Source: Variovorax sp. OAS795
Lineage (GTDB): Bacteria; Pseudomonadota; Gammaproteobacteria; Burkholderiales; Burkholderiaceae_C
DNA: 64,000 bases
Direction of reading: 5' to 3'
NCBI RefSeq assembly: GCF_040546685.1
Contig: NZ_JBEPOH010000002.1
Location: 761,894 to 825,893, forward strand
A model generated the notes under the pieces. It was not told the origin of the DNA. It did not search any database and saw only the letters and a program-made list of their open reading frames with translations. Position numbers and translations under genes: made by a program. This document shows positions 34,413 to 42,857 of the stretch, piece by piece (the stretch's first letter is position 1; each line of letters starts with the position of its first letter).

Positions 34413-36025
34413 GCGGGCTCCTGCAGGGTGACGGCGGCGCGGTCCGGCGCGGTGCCGAGTTGCTGGCATGCGCGCCGCACCAGGGCCTCGATGTCCCCGC
34501 CGCTGCGCGCCACGCCATAGACCAGGTGGTCCGGCCGCACGAGCGCGGCCTCGCAGGCGTGCCGCTCGAACCAGCCGGCCAGTACGCCGTCGGCTTCGGC
34601 CAGGGACGCAATGCCTTGCGAAGCGGCCGCGCCATCGATGCAGAGCAGCTGCGCCCCAAGGGCGGCGGCGGGTTCGCGCAGGGCATCGAGCGTGCCCGCA
34701 TCCGGCGCATGGCGCAGCACGAGCAGGAAGCCGTGCGGCAGCAGGTCGTCCATCATCCGCGGCGCCGCGCCCGCTTCGACCGATCCGACCGCCTGCGGAA
34801 AGGGCGTGCCCGCGGGCGCTTCGTCGCGGTCGATCAGGCCGTGGTGCACGCCGGGCAGCAGGCTCTGGCGCAGCTGCATGCGCACCTGGCCGCCTTGCGC
34901 ATCGCGCAGGCGGCGGTCGCGCTCGGCGGCACGCACGGGGTCGCGCTCGCAGATGATCTGGCCCAGGCGCTTGACGGTCGCCGTCACGTCCTCGACCTGC
35001 GGCCCGCGCTCGTCGCCGTAGCTGTCGAGCAGTCGCTCGGGCGCCCGCCCCTCGATCACCCATTGAAGCTTCCATGCGAGGTTGACCGCATCGCGCAGGC
35101 CCTGGCACATGCCCTGCGCCAGGAACGGCGGCATCTGGTGCGCGCTGTCGCCTGCGAGCAGCACGCGGCCCTGGCGCCATTGCTCGAGCACCACGGCATG
35201 GAAGCGATAGGTTGCCGCGCGCCAGATGCGCGCATCTGCGGGCGTGAGCCAGGGCGCGAGCAATTGCCAGATCGATGCGGGCGGCATCTCGCGCTGCTCG
35301 GCCTCATGGGGCAGCAGCAGGAACTCCCAGCGCCGGTGCGTGCCGGGCCCCACCACGTAGGTGCACGGCCGCGCCGGATCGCAGTACTGGACATTGGTGG
35401 CGGGCAGGCGGTCGAGCTTGTCTTCGTCGACGTGCATGTCGACCACGATCCAGGGCTCGTCGAAATCCAGGCTCTTGAGCTTCAGCCCCATCTGCTTGCG
35501 CGTGGGGCTGGTGCCGCCGTCGCAGCCGACCACATAGTGGGCGCGCAGCTGCAGTTCGGTGCCGTCGGGCCGGCGGACGCCCAGCAGCGCGTGCCCGGGC
35601 GACTGGGTGATCTGCACCACCTCGTGCCCGAGGTGCACCGACACGCCCGGCAGCAGGCCGACGGCTTCGCGCAGCGAGGCTTCGAGTGCGGGCTGGTTGA
35701 AGGTGTACGAGGGCGCCCAGGCGAGCGGGTAGGGCGGAGGACCCATGTCGAAATGCTGGATGGGTTCGCGGTCGCTGCCCTGGTAGATGGTCGGGCGGTA
35801 GAGCGTCATGTGCGGCGCCAGCGTGCCGGCAATGCCGATCTCCTGGAACACGCGCAGCGCCTCGTGGTCGAGCGCGAAGGCGCGCGGCAGCGGATAGATC
35901 TGCTGCGACTTGTCGAAGACCGCGACGCGCAGGCCGCGCCGGCCCAGCAGCGCGGCGAGCGTGGCACCGACGGGGCCGAAGCCGATGACGGCCACGTCGG
36001 CGGTTTCCGGATCTTGTGGGCGCAT
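34409..36025 (-). CDS. FAD-dependent aromatic hydroxylase (MhpA-like)
   Basis: A 538-residue class A flavoprotein monooxygenase. FAD site IGFGPVGATLA (about 14-24), DG motif VVGCDGGTSPTRKQMG, GD motif GRVLLAGDSAHQMPPFLAQG (about 280-300), and a C-terminal thioredoxin-like domain. The family hydroxylates phenols and 3-hydroxyphenylpropionate-like compounds with NAD(P)H and O2. The ATG at 36025 has GAAAG at good spacing; ATG 36043 is an alternative inside a dyad. Downstream partners (VOC dioxygenase-like, FAH-fold hydrolase) lie on the other strand and could form a ring-cleavage route. Confidence 0.9.
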   Translation of the reverse strand: MRPQDPETADVAVIGFGPVGATLAALLGRRGLRVAVFDKSQQIYPLPRAFALDHEALRVFQEIGIAGTLAPHMTLYRPTIYQGSDREPIQHFDMGPPPYPLAWAPSYTFNQPALEASLREAVGLLPGVSVHLGHEVVQITQSPGHALLGVRRPDGTELQLRAHYVVGCDGGTSPTRKQMGLKLKSLDFDEPWIVVDMHVDEDKLDRLPATNVQYCDPARPCTYVVGPGTHRRWEFLLLPHEAEQREMPPASIWQLLAPWLTPADARIWRAATYRFHAVVLEQWRQGRVLLAGDSAHQMPPFLAQGMCQGLRDAVNLAWKLQWVIEGRAPERLLDSYGDERGPQVEDVTATVKRLGQIICERDPVRAAERDRRLRDAQGGQVRMQLRQSLLPGVHHGLIDRDEAPAGTPFPQAVGSVEAGAAPRMMDDLLPHGFLLVLRHAPDAGTLDALREPAAALGAQLLCIDGAAASQGIASLAEADGVLAGWFERHACEAALVRPDHLVYGVARSGGDIEALVRRACQQLGTAPDRAAVTLQEPA

Positions 36026-36038
36026 GGTATCTTTCAAA

Positions 36039-36060
36039 TGCATGAACATGGAATTGTGCA
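36039..36060. promoter_or_regulatory. TGCA-dyad site 0 (candidate GntR operator)
   Basis: TGCA-N14-TGCA, with TGAACATGG inside. It shares its last TGCA with site 1 and overlaps the upstream ATG of the hydroxylase gene. It is the weakest copy. Confidence 0.4.
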
Positions 36061-36079
36061 TAAAACATGTTTCCATGCA
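36057..36079. promoter_or_regulatory. TGCA-dyad site 1 (candidate GntR operator)
   Basis: TGCA, then TAAAACATGTTTCCA, then TGCA. The core AAACATGTTT is itself palindromic and the outer GTGCAT/ATGCAC arms match. It lies in the divergent region between the hydroxylase and the ADH genes. Confidence 0.6.
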
Positions 36080-36124
36080 CCAAGGGTTGTCCCCGATGGC
36101 GCCCTGCCGCGGGTCGGAAAAGAA

Positions 36125-36146
36125 TGCATAAAACGCGCTTTGTGCA
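36125..36146. promoter_or_regulatory. TGCA-dyad site 2 (candidate GntR operator)
   Basis: TGCA-TAAAACGCGCTTTG-TGCA, 36 bp before the ADH start. It has the same outline as sites 1 and 3 (TGCATAAAA left half, TTT near the right half). Confidence 0.6.
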
Positions 36147-36181
36147 CCAGACCCCCTAAACACCCCCAGCAAGGAGACACC

Positions 36182-37291
36182 ATGACCACGATGAAAGCCG
36201 CCCGACTGCACAAGGTCGGCGCCCCGATGGAAGTCGAGCAGCTGCCCATTCCGCAGCCGGCCGCCAACGACGTGCAGGTGCGCGTGCACGCCTGCGGCAT
36301 CGTGCCCAACCTGGGCAACATCCTGGCCAACTGGACGACCTGGTTCCCGGAGCTCCCGCTGCCGCCGCTGCCCGCGATCTTCGGGCTGGACCCGGCCGGC
36401 GAGGTGACGGCCGTGGGCTCCCACGTGCACACCTGGAAGCCGGGCGACCGCGTCTACGTGAACCCGAGCCTCTACTGTGGCGGCTGCCGCGCCTGCCGCA
36501 ACGGCGACCTCGTCAACTGCACGCACTACGCGTTCAGCGGCTACTTCGGCTTCTCGCAGGACTCTCTCAAGCTGTACAAGAACTACCCCTACGGCGGCCT
36601 GTGCGAATACATGATCGCGCCGCAGTACGCGCTGGTGAAGCTGCCCGACAACGTGAGCTTCAACCAAGCCGCGCGCTTCGGCTACCTGGGCACCATGTAC
36701 TCGGCCATGCGCAAGGCCCGGGTCGGCCCCGGCCGCAGCGTGCTGATCAACGGCATCAGCGGCACGCTGGGCATCGGCGGCGCGCTCTTCGGTCTGGCCA
36801 TGGGCGCCACGCGCATCCTGGGCACCGGCCGCAACCGCGAGCTGCTGGAGCGCGTCAAGGCGCTCGCTCCCGACCGCATCGAGGTCTTTTCCAATGCCGA
36901 CGGCGAGGCTATCGACACCTGGGCCAAGGCCCGCACCGACGGCCTGGGCGTGGACACCTTCATCGACGCGCTCGGCCCCGGCGCGCCGCACGAGACCTTC
37001 CAGCAGGGCGTGCGCGCACTGAAGCGCGGCGGCCGCGCCTTCAACATCGGCGCCATCGCGGGCATGGTGGGCATGGACCTGCACACCATGATGGACGAGC
37101 AGCAGAGCATCGAGGGCTCGGCCTGGTTCACCGCCGGCGAAGGCCAGGACATGGCCGACATGGCCGAGGCCGGTACGCTCGACCTCTCGGTGTTCGAGCA
37201 TGTGTGCTATCCGCTCGACCGCATCAACGAGGCGATCTCGGGCATCGCGAGCCGCAACGGCGGCTTCAGCAACTTCGTCATCAACCCCTGA
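36182..37291 (+). CDS. Zinc-containing alcohol dehydrogenase-like protein
   Basis: A 369-residue MDR protein. The structural-zinc lobe is present (Cys99, Cys102, Cys105, Cys113 in YCGGCRACRNGDLVNC). Cys38 suits a catalytic zinc ligand, but the usual GHE motif reads GLDPAGE (68-74), so the catalytic His is missing. NAD(P) fold is ISGTLGIGGALFGLAMGATRI. It may therefore be an altered dehydrogenase or reductase. AAGGAGACACC precedes the ATG. It is the first gene of the rightward operon, preceded by site 2. Confidence 0.85.
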   Translation: MTTMKAARLHKVGAPMEVEQLPIPQPAANDVQVRVHACGIVPNLGNILANWTTWFPELPLPPLPAIFGLDPAGEVTAVGSHVHTWKPGDRVYVNPSLYCGGCRACRNGDLVNCTHYAFSGYFGFSQDSLKLYKNYPYGGLCEYMIAPQYALVKLPDNVSFNQAARFGYLGTMYSAMRKARVGPGRSVLINGISGTLGIGGALFGLAMGATRILGTGRNRELLERVKALAPDRIEVFSNADGEAIDTWAKARTDGLGVDTFIDALGPGAPHETFQQGVRALKRGGRAFNIGAIAGMVGMDLHTMMDEQQSIEGSAWFTAGEGQDMADMAEAGTLDLSVFEHVCYPLDRINEAISGIASRNGGFSNFVINP

Positions 37292-37299
37292 GGCAAGCG

Positions 37300-37851
37300 A
37301 TGAAAATCCGACGCGTGGTGGCAGGTACGGGCGCCGACGGCAAGGCGCAGGTTCTTTCGGACGGCGCGGCGCCGCGCAGCGTGGCGTTCACGACCGTGCC
37401 CGGCTTTGCCGCGGCGCTGCTCTGGGCCACCGAGCCTGCCGACACCGTGGGCGCGGGCACTGCACGCGACCGCACGAACGAGGCCGGCTTCACGCCGTCC
37501 GCGGGCGGCACGCGCGTGATGATGGTCAGCTTCCCGCCCGATGCCGTGATGATGCGCGCGGACTTCGATGCGGCCGCGTTCGGCGCGGAGTTCGGCCGCC
37601 TCGTTCCCGGCCTCGCGGAGACCTTCGAGCCCGATCACCCGGGCATGCACACCACCGACAGCATCGACTACGACATCGTGCTCGAAGGCGAGATCACGCT
37701 GGAGCTGGACGACGGCGCCCAGGTGCTGCTGCGCCGGCATGACGTGGCCGTGCAGCACGGCAACCGGCATGCGTGGCGCAACCTGGGCGACCAGCCCGCG
37801 ACCATGCTGTTCGTGCTCGTGGGCGCCCGGCGCGGCGGCGGCGCGGCATGA
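37300..37851 (+). CDS. Cupin-domain protein
   Basis: A 183-residue protein with a cupin fold: HTTDSIDYDIVLEGEITLELDDG (motif 1) and LRRHDVAVQHGNRHAWRNLGDQP (motif 2). Metal ligands H, E and H are in place. Cupins of this sort are enzymes or binding domains in aromatic pathways. It starts 8 bp after the ADH stop and ends 24 bp before the GntR start. Confidence 0.85.
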   Translation: MKIRRVVAGTGADGKAQVLSDGAAPRSVAFTTVPGFAAALLWATEPADTVGAGTARDRTNEAGFTPSAGGTRVMMVSFPPDAVMMRADFDAAAFGAEFGRLVPGLAETFEPDHPGMHTTDSIDYDIVLEGEITLELDDGAQVLLRRHDVAVQHGNRHAWRNLGDQPATMLFVLVGARRGGGAA

Positions 37852-37858
37852 GCGGCGG

Positions 37859-37880
37859 TGCATAAAATGATTTCCATGCA
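37859..37880. promoter_or_regulatory. TGCA-dyad site 3 over the GntR start
   Basis: TGCA-TAAAATGATTTCCA-TGCA. It covers the region just before and over the ATG at 37876 of the GntR gene, suggesting autoregulation. TAAAAT (37863-37868) could be a -10; a transcript would then begin at about the ATG. Confidence 0.6.
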
Positions 37881-38577
37881 TAAACAAGAAACCTCCCCCG
37901 CCTACGAACCGCCCCTGGTCGAGCAGGCCTTCACGCGCCTGCGGCAGGACGTGCTGTCCGGCACCTTCGAGGCGGGCGCCAAGCTCAAGCTCGACGAGCT
38001 GCAGACGGCCTACGGCTACTCGAGCAGCCCGCTGCGCGAGGCGCTCAGCCGGCTCGCGCAGGAAGGCCTCGTGCGCGCCGACGAGCGCCGCGGCTTCCGC
38101 GTGGCGCCGATCTCCGAGGACGACCTGGCCGATATCACGCGCATGCGCGTGATGCTCGATGTGCCCGCACTGCGCGAAGCCATTGCGCACGGCGACGACG
38201 CCTGGGAGGCCGCGATCCTCGCTGCCTTCCACCGGCTCGAGAAGGTCGAGTCGCGCCTGAGCGACGGCCCCGTCATCCTCGACAACGACTGGTCTCAGCT
38301 GCACCGCGCCTTCCACCTGTCGCTCCTGGCCGCCTGCCCTTCGCTGCGCCAGCGCGTGTGGGGCGCGAGCCTGTTCGACCAGGCCGAACGCTACCGGCGC
38401 TTCTCGGGACGCCACCGGAGGACCGCGCGCCGCAAGTCGAACGAGCACAAGAAGATCATGGACGCCGCCTTGCGCCGCGACGCGGACACCGCCTGCGCGC
38501 TGCTCGAGGAGCACATCCTGAGCACGCAGCGCAACGTGCTGGCCGCACTCAGGGCCGCCGAGGCCGCACACACATAA
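37876..38577 (+). CDS. GntR family regulator (FCD type)
   Basis: A 233-residue protein: wHTH (EQAFTRLRQDVLSGTFEAGAKLKLDELQTAYGYSSSPLREALSRLAQEGL) and FCD effector domain with MLDVPALREAIAHGDD, LHRAFHLSL and HKKIMDAALRRDADTACALLEEHI; the histidine-rich pocket suits a metal/carboxylate ligand. The start at ATG 37876 has no good ribosome site; ATG 37867 and GTG 37858 are alternatives. Site 3 overlaps it. It is the best candidate to bind all four dyads. Confidence 0.9.
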   Translation: MHKQETSPAYEPPLVEQAFTRLRQDVLSGTFEAGAKLKLDELQTAYGYSSSPLREALSRLAQEGLVRADERRGFRVAPISEDDLADITRMRVMLDVPALREAIAHGDDAWEAAILAAFHRLEKVESRLSDGPVILDNDWSQLHRAFHLSLLAACPSLRQRVWGASLFDQAERYRRFSGRHRRTARRKSNEHKKIMDAALRRDADTACALLEEHILSTQRNVLAALRAAEAAHT

Positions 38578-38609
38578 GGGGCGCGCAGCCCCGCCCATCT
38601 GGAGTCAGC

Positions 38610-39170
38610 ATGCTCAAGGTCGCCCGACCCACGCCATCGCATTTCGGCATCTTCGTCACCGACCTGGAACGGATGGTGGCGTTCTATACCGAGACCTTCG
38701 ACCTCACGATCACCGATCGCGGCGAAGGCCGCACCTTCAGGAACCAGCTGGTGTTCACCAGCGCGAGCCCGGACCAGCACCACCAGCTGGTGCTGGCGTC
38801 GGGCCGGCCGGCGGAGGCGACATTCAGCACCGTGATGCAGATCTCCTTCGTGGTGCCGAGCATCCAGCACCTGCGCGACATCTCCGCACGCGCCGAGGCG
38901 CGCGGTGCCACCAACATCCGCGGCCTCAACCACGGCAATGCGCTCTCGGTCTACATGCTCGACCCCGAAGGCAACACGGTCGAGATCTACATCGACACGC
39001 CGTTCTACATCGCGCAGCCGCATGGCGATCCGCTCGACCTCTCGAAGGACGACGAGACGCTGATGCGCGAGACCGAGGAGGCGTGCCGCAAGGACCCCAC
39101 GTTCATGCCGCTCGCGCAGTGGCAGGCGCAGTTCGAATCGCGCGTGCCGGTAGCACCAGTGGCGACCTGA
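38610..39170 (+). CDS. VOC-family protein, probable extradiol-type dioxygenase
   Basis: A 186-residue single-module VOC protein. The facial triad of type I extradiol dioxygenases fits His11 (PSHFGIF), His57/58 (QHHQLVL) and Glu125 (NTVEIYID). GGAGTCAGC precedes the ATG. Ring cleavage of a catechol formed by the flavin hydroxylase is a plausible role. Isomerase or lyase activity cannot be excluded. Confidence 0.85.
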   Translation: MLKVARPTPSHFGIFVTDLERMVAFYTETFDLTITDRGEGRTFRNQLVFTSASPDQHHQLVLASGRPAEATFSTVMQISFVVPSIQHLRDISARAEARGATNIRGLNHGNALSVYMLDPEGNTVEIYIDTPFYIAQPHGDPLDLSKDDETLMRETEEACRKDPTFMPLAQWQAQFESRVPVAPVAT

Positions 39171-39217
39171 CGCGACCCCCATTTTCTTCACCCCCTCACA
39201 TCCCAACCGGAGTTCCC

Positions 39218-40081
39218 ATGAAGCTTTTGTCCTATGTTCATCAAGGCCGCGAAACCTGGGGCGCCGTCGTCGGCGACGGCGTGGTCGATCTCGGCAAGGC
39301 GCGGCCGCAGCATGCGGGCCTGGTCGACTACATCGCCTCGGGCGAGTACCTGCAGGCGGCGCAGCATGTCGAGGGGCTGCCCATCGCGGCCAAGCTCGCC
39401 GACATCACCTTTCTTCCGCCGATCCCGAAGTCCGAGAAGATCGTGTGCGCGGTGCGCAACTACATGGACCACCACCAGGAGGTGCTGGCTGCCGGCATGC
39501 ACCGCGAGCTGTCCGAGCAGCCGCCGATCTTCCTGCGCGTGTGGCGCTCGCAGTGCGCGCACAACGCGCCGATCGTGCGGCCGCACGTGTCCGAATCGCT
39601 CGACTGGGAAGGCGAGCTCGCCGTGATCATCGGCAAGGGCGGGCGCAACATCGCCGAGGCCGATGCCTTCGACCACGTGGCGGGCTACGCCTGCTACAAC
39701 GACGGCAGCGTGCGCGAGTGGCAGTTCCATGCCAAGCAGATCGCCTCGGGCAAGAACTTCGAATCGACCGGCGGCTTCGGTCCCTGGATGGTGACGGCCG
39801 ACGAGATCGCACCCGGCCGCGAACTCAAGCTCGAGACCCGCCTCAACGGCGAAGTGGTGCAGAGCAGCCACACGGGCCACATGATCTTCAGCATTCCGAA
39901 GCTCATCGCCTACTCCTCGACCATCTTCACGCTCGCGCCCGGCGACGTGATCGCCACCGGCACGCCGGCCGGCGTGGGCTGGAGCAAGAAGCCGCCGCGC
40001 TTCATGAAGCCGGGCGACGTGTGCGAGGTCGAGATCGAAGGCATCGGCGTGCTGCGCAACCCGATCGTCCAGCAGGACTGA
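39218..40081 (+). CDS. Fumarylacetoacetate hydrolase-fold protein
   Basis: A 287-residue protein of the FAH superfamily: VCAVRNYMDHHQEVL, SLDWEGELAVIIGKGGRNI, IFSIPKLIAYSSTIFTLAPGDVIATGTPAGVGW. Members hydrolyse ring-cleavage products or decarboxylate dienoates (MhpD/HpcE-like). It follows the VOC gene by 47 bp. It is distinct from the full-length FahA at 61415. Confidence 0.9.
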   Translation: MKLLSYVHQGRETWGAVVGDGVVDLGKARPQHAGLVDYIASGEYLQAAQHVEGLPIAAKLADITFLPPIPKSEKIVCAVRNYMDHHQEVLAAGMHRELSEQPPIFLRVWRSQCAHNAPIVRPHVSESLDWEGELAVIIGKGGRNIAEADAFDHVAGYACYNDGSVREWQFHAKQIASGKNFESTGGFGPWMVTADEIAPGRELKLETRLNGEVVQSSHTGHMIFSIPKLIAYSSTIFTLAPGDVIATGTPAGVGWSKKPPRFMKPGDVCEVEIEGIGVLRNPIVQQD

Positions 40082-40148
40082 CGCACCCGGACCGGACCGC
40101 GGCGGCACAAGCCGCGGCCTTCCTCCACAACCATCGGAGACAAAAATC

Positions 40149-41120
40149 ATGTGGCACAGACGATTGCTCGTCGCCGCAGGCCTGACCCTGGCCTGCGCGG
40201 CACCCTTACACGCCCTGGCCCAGGGCTTCCCTGACAAGCCGATCAAGATCTACCAGGGCTTTGCGGCCGGCGGCAACGCCGACACCATCGCACGCGTGGT
40301 CAGCACCGAGATGTCCAAGGGCCTCGGCCAGCCTTTAGTGGTCGAGGCGCAGACCGGCGCGGGCGGCACCATCGCCTCGGGCACCGTGGCGCGCGCCCGG
40401 CCCGACGGCTACACGCTGCTGCTCGCGACGGGCGGCCATGCGGTGGCCGGCGCGCTCTACAACAAGCTCAGCTACCAGACGGTGACGGATTTCCAGATGG
40501 TCTCGACGATCACCTACTTTCCGTTCCTGCTGGTGGTGCGGGCCGATTCGACCTACCGCGGGCTGGGCGAGATGCTGGCCGCGGCGCGCGCCGATGCGCG
40601 CAGCGTGTCGTACGGATCGGCCGGCATCGGCTCCACGCACCACCTGGCCGGCGAGCTTCTGGTGAAGAGCGCGAACGTCGAGCTGCTGCACATTCCCTAC
40701 CGCGGCGATGCGGCCTCGGTCGCGGCGCTGCTCGGCGGCGAAGTGCCGATGATCATCGCGCCGCCCACCGCGGTGCTGGCCAACATCAAGGCCGGCAAGC
40801 TGCGCGCGCTGGCCACCACCGGCGCCCAGCGCTGGAGCCAGATGCCCGAGCTGCCGACCGTGGCCGAGCAGGGCGTGCCCGGCTACGACGTGCGCTCCTG
40901 GGCCGGCTTCATGGCCCCCGCGGGCACGCCGCGCCCGATCGTCGATCGCCTGCATGCCGAGACGCTCAAGGCGCTGCAGGCACCGGCGGTGCGCACGCGG
41001 CTCGAGGAGATGGGCGGCGAAGCGCGCGGCAGCACGCCCGAAGAAATGACCGCCATGGTGGCCGCAGAGCTCAAGCGCTGGACCACCGTGGTGAACGATG
41101 CACGCATTCCCAAGCAATGA
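40149..41120 (+). CDS. Bug/TctC family periplasmic solute receptor
   Basis: A 323-residue protein with signal peptide (cleavage after HALAQ), QGFAAGGNADTIARVV, GAGGTIASGTVARARPDGYTLL, and PYRGDAASVAALLGGEVP. It sits within the GntR-linked operon, so its ligand may be the aromatic or acid substrate of that pathway. No TctA/B partners are nearby. Confidence 0.92.
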   Translation: MWHRRLLVAAGLTLACAAPLHALAQGFPDKPIKIYQGFAAGGNADTIARVVSTEMSKGLGQPLVVEAQTGAGGTIASGTVARARPDGYTLLLATGGHAVAGALYNKLSYQTVTDFQMVSTITYFPFLLVVRADSTYRGLGEMLAAARADARSVSYGSAGIGSTHHLAGELLVKSANVELLHIPYRGDAASVAALLGGEVPMIIAPPTAVLANIKAGKLRALATTGAQRWSQMPELPTVAEQGVPGYDVRSWAGFMAPAGTPRPIVDRLHAETLKALQAPAVRTRLEEMGGEARGSTPEEMTAMVAAELKRWTTVVNDARIPKQ

Positions 41121-41130
41121 GGACCCTTCC

Positions 41131-41709
41131 ATGCCGCTGATCGAGATCCGCAAGCGCAGCCTGTCCATCGAGACCATCTACCACGAGGGCGGTCCGCCGG
41201 CTGCCACGCCGCTTCGGCTGGCTGCGGCCTGCGCGGTCATCCACAACCCCTACGCGGGGCGCTACGAACCCGACCTGATGCCCTTCATGGCCGAGCTGCG
41301 CACGCTGGGCACGCTCCTGGCCACCGAGCTGGTCGAGACGCTGGGGCGCGACAAGGTCGAGGTCTACAGCAAGGCCGCGATCGTCGGCGTGAACGGCGAG
41401 CTGGAGCACGGCGCGGTGTGGCACGAGGCCGGCGGCTGGGCCATGCGCGAGGTGCTCGGCGAGCCGAAGGCCATCGTGCCCTCGGCCAAGGCCGTGGCGG
41501 CCACGGGCTACCGGCTCATGGTGCCGCTGCACTACATCCATGCCGCGTACGTGCGCAGCCACTACAACTCGATGGAGGTCGGCATCCAGGATGCGCCCCG
41601 GCCCAATGAGATTTTGTTCGCGCTGGTCATGGGCACGGGCGGCCGCGTGCATGCGCGCCTGGGCGGGCTCACCAAGGACAAGGTGTCCGTGCACGACGGG
41701 CAGCGCTGA
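41131..41709 (+). CDS. AA_synth (amino acid synthesis)-family protein
   Basis: A 192-residue protein that matches a family often named amino acid synthesis protein (PF06684-type): IYHEGGPPAATPLRLAAACAVIHNPYAGRYEPDL and MVPLHYIHAAYVRSHYNSMEVGIQDAPRPNEILFALVM. The true activity of the family is uncertain. It starts 10 bp after the Bug gene and its stop overlaps the next start (TGATG). The name is from memory. Confidence 0.8.
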   Translation: MPLIEIRKRSLSIETIYHEGGPPAATPLRLAAACAVIHNPYAGRYEPDLMPFMAELRTLGTLLATELVETLGRDKVEVYSKAAIVGVNGELEHGAVWHEAGGWAMREVLGEPKAIVPSAKAVAATGYRLMVPLHYIHAAYVRSHYNSMEVGIQDAPRPNEILFALVMGTGGRVHARLGGLTKDKVSVHDGQR

Positions 41710-42731
41710 TGGCCCGCTCCACGATGAAGGCGATCCAGCTCCAGGCGCCCGGCGGCCCCGAGGTCCTGCAACTGGTGGACCTGCCGCTGCCGGAGCCACG
41801 GGCCGGCGAGGTGCGCGTCAAGGCCATGGCCATCGGCGCCGGCGGGCCCGACGTGCTGATCCGCAACGGCACCTACAAGTGGATGCCGCCGATGCCGGCG
41901 GTGCCGGGCAACGAGTTGGCCGGCGTGGTCGATGCCGTCGGGCCCGGCACCACGGCGCTGCAGGTGGGCCAGCGCGTGCTGGTGAGCGCGCGCGAGCTGA
42001 AGCAGCGCGGCGGCTGCTATGCCGGAGCCATCTGCGTGCCCGAGGCCGCGCCTTTCGTGCTGCCCGATGCGATCCGCTTCGAGGATGCCGTGAGCCTCGG
42101 CAACTTCCAGCTCGCGCTCGCGATGCTGTCGAGCAACGGCAACCTGCCCGCGCAATCGATCCTGGTGCCCGGGGCGGCCGGCGGCGTGGCCACGGCGCTG
42201 GCGCAGGTGGCGCGCGATCGCGGCCTGCGCGTCTTCGGCACGGCCTCCACGCCGCAGAAGCGCGACTTCGCGCTGGCCAACGGCGTGCACGAGATCATCG
42301 AGGGCGACGTGCCCGGCCTCGCGGAAAAGGTCATGCAGCGCACCGACGGCCGCGGCGTCGACCTGGCCTTCGACCATCTCGGCGGCGAGCTCTTCATCGC
42401 CTGCCTGCGCGCGCTGGCGCCTTTCGGCATGGTGGTTTCCTACAACATCGTGAACGGCCCGCCGGCCGGCGACGTGTTCGCGGAACTGCGCAAGCTCTTG
42501 AGCCGGAGCCTGGCCGTGCGGACCTTCTCGATCCATTCGGTGGACAACGACCTGCCGCAGCGGCGCGGTCTCATGCAGGCCGCCATCGCGCTCATGGCCG
42601 AAGGCCGCGTGCACGCACCGCCGGCCACCTGCTTCGCGCTGGCGGATGCGCGCCGCGTGCACGAACTGCTCGACGCCGGAAGCACGCTCGGCAAGATCGT
42701 GCTGCTGCCGCCCGAAGCGCCCGGGCGTTGA
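41709..42731 (+). CDS. Zinc-free MDR (quinone oxidoreductase-like) protein
   Basis: A 340-residue MDR protein without the zinc-binding Cys clusters: MKAIQLQAPGGPEVLQLVDLPLPEP, VPGNELAGVVDAVG, and NADPH fold VPGAAGGVATALAQVARDRGLRV. Likely an NADPH-dependent enone or quinone reductase. It overlaps the previous stop by 1 bp. It may reduce an unsaturated intermediate. Confidence 0.9.
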   Translation: MARSTMKAIQLQAPGGPEVLQLVDLPLPEPRAGEVRVKAMAIGAGGPDVLIRNGTYKWMPPMPAVPGNELAGVVDAVGPGTTALQVGQRVLVSARELKQRGGCYAGAICVPEAAPFVLPDAIRFEDAVSLGNFQLALAMLSSNGNLPAQSILVPGAAGGVATALAQVARDRGLRVFGTASTPQKRDFALANGVHEIIEGDVPGLAEKVMQRTDGRGVDLAFDHLGGELFIACLRALAPFGMVVSYNIVNGPPAGDVFAELRKLLSRSLAVRTFSIHSVDNDLPQRRGLMQAAIALMAEGRVHAPPATCFALADARRVHELLDAGSTLGKIVLLPPEAPGR

Positions 42732-42823
42732 GGAGAAAGGGCACCGCCCCGCATGCCGGTGCATGCGGCGGTGCCTGCGCTCGCTCGCGTCACTTGCGAG
42801 ACGGCTTGCCACAGTCCTCGGTG

Positions 42824-42845
42824 TTTGAATTGCCCAAACCCGCCA
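42824..42845. repeat. 22-bp motif shared with 47552-47573
   Basis: It begins TTTGAATTGC and ends AACCCGCCA, 20 of 22 bases identical to the copy upstream of the GMC gene. Here it ends 12 bp before the acyl-CoA dehydrogenase ATG and includes the region just before its ribosome site. Confidence 0.5.
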
Positions 42846-42857
42846 AAAGGACGCCCC

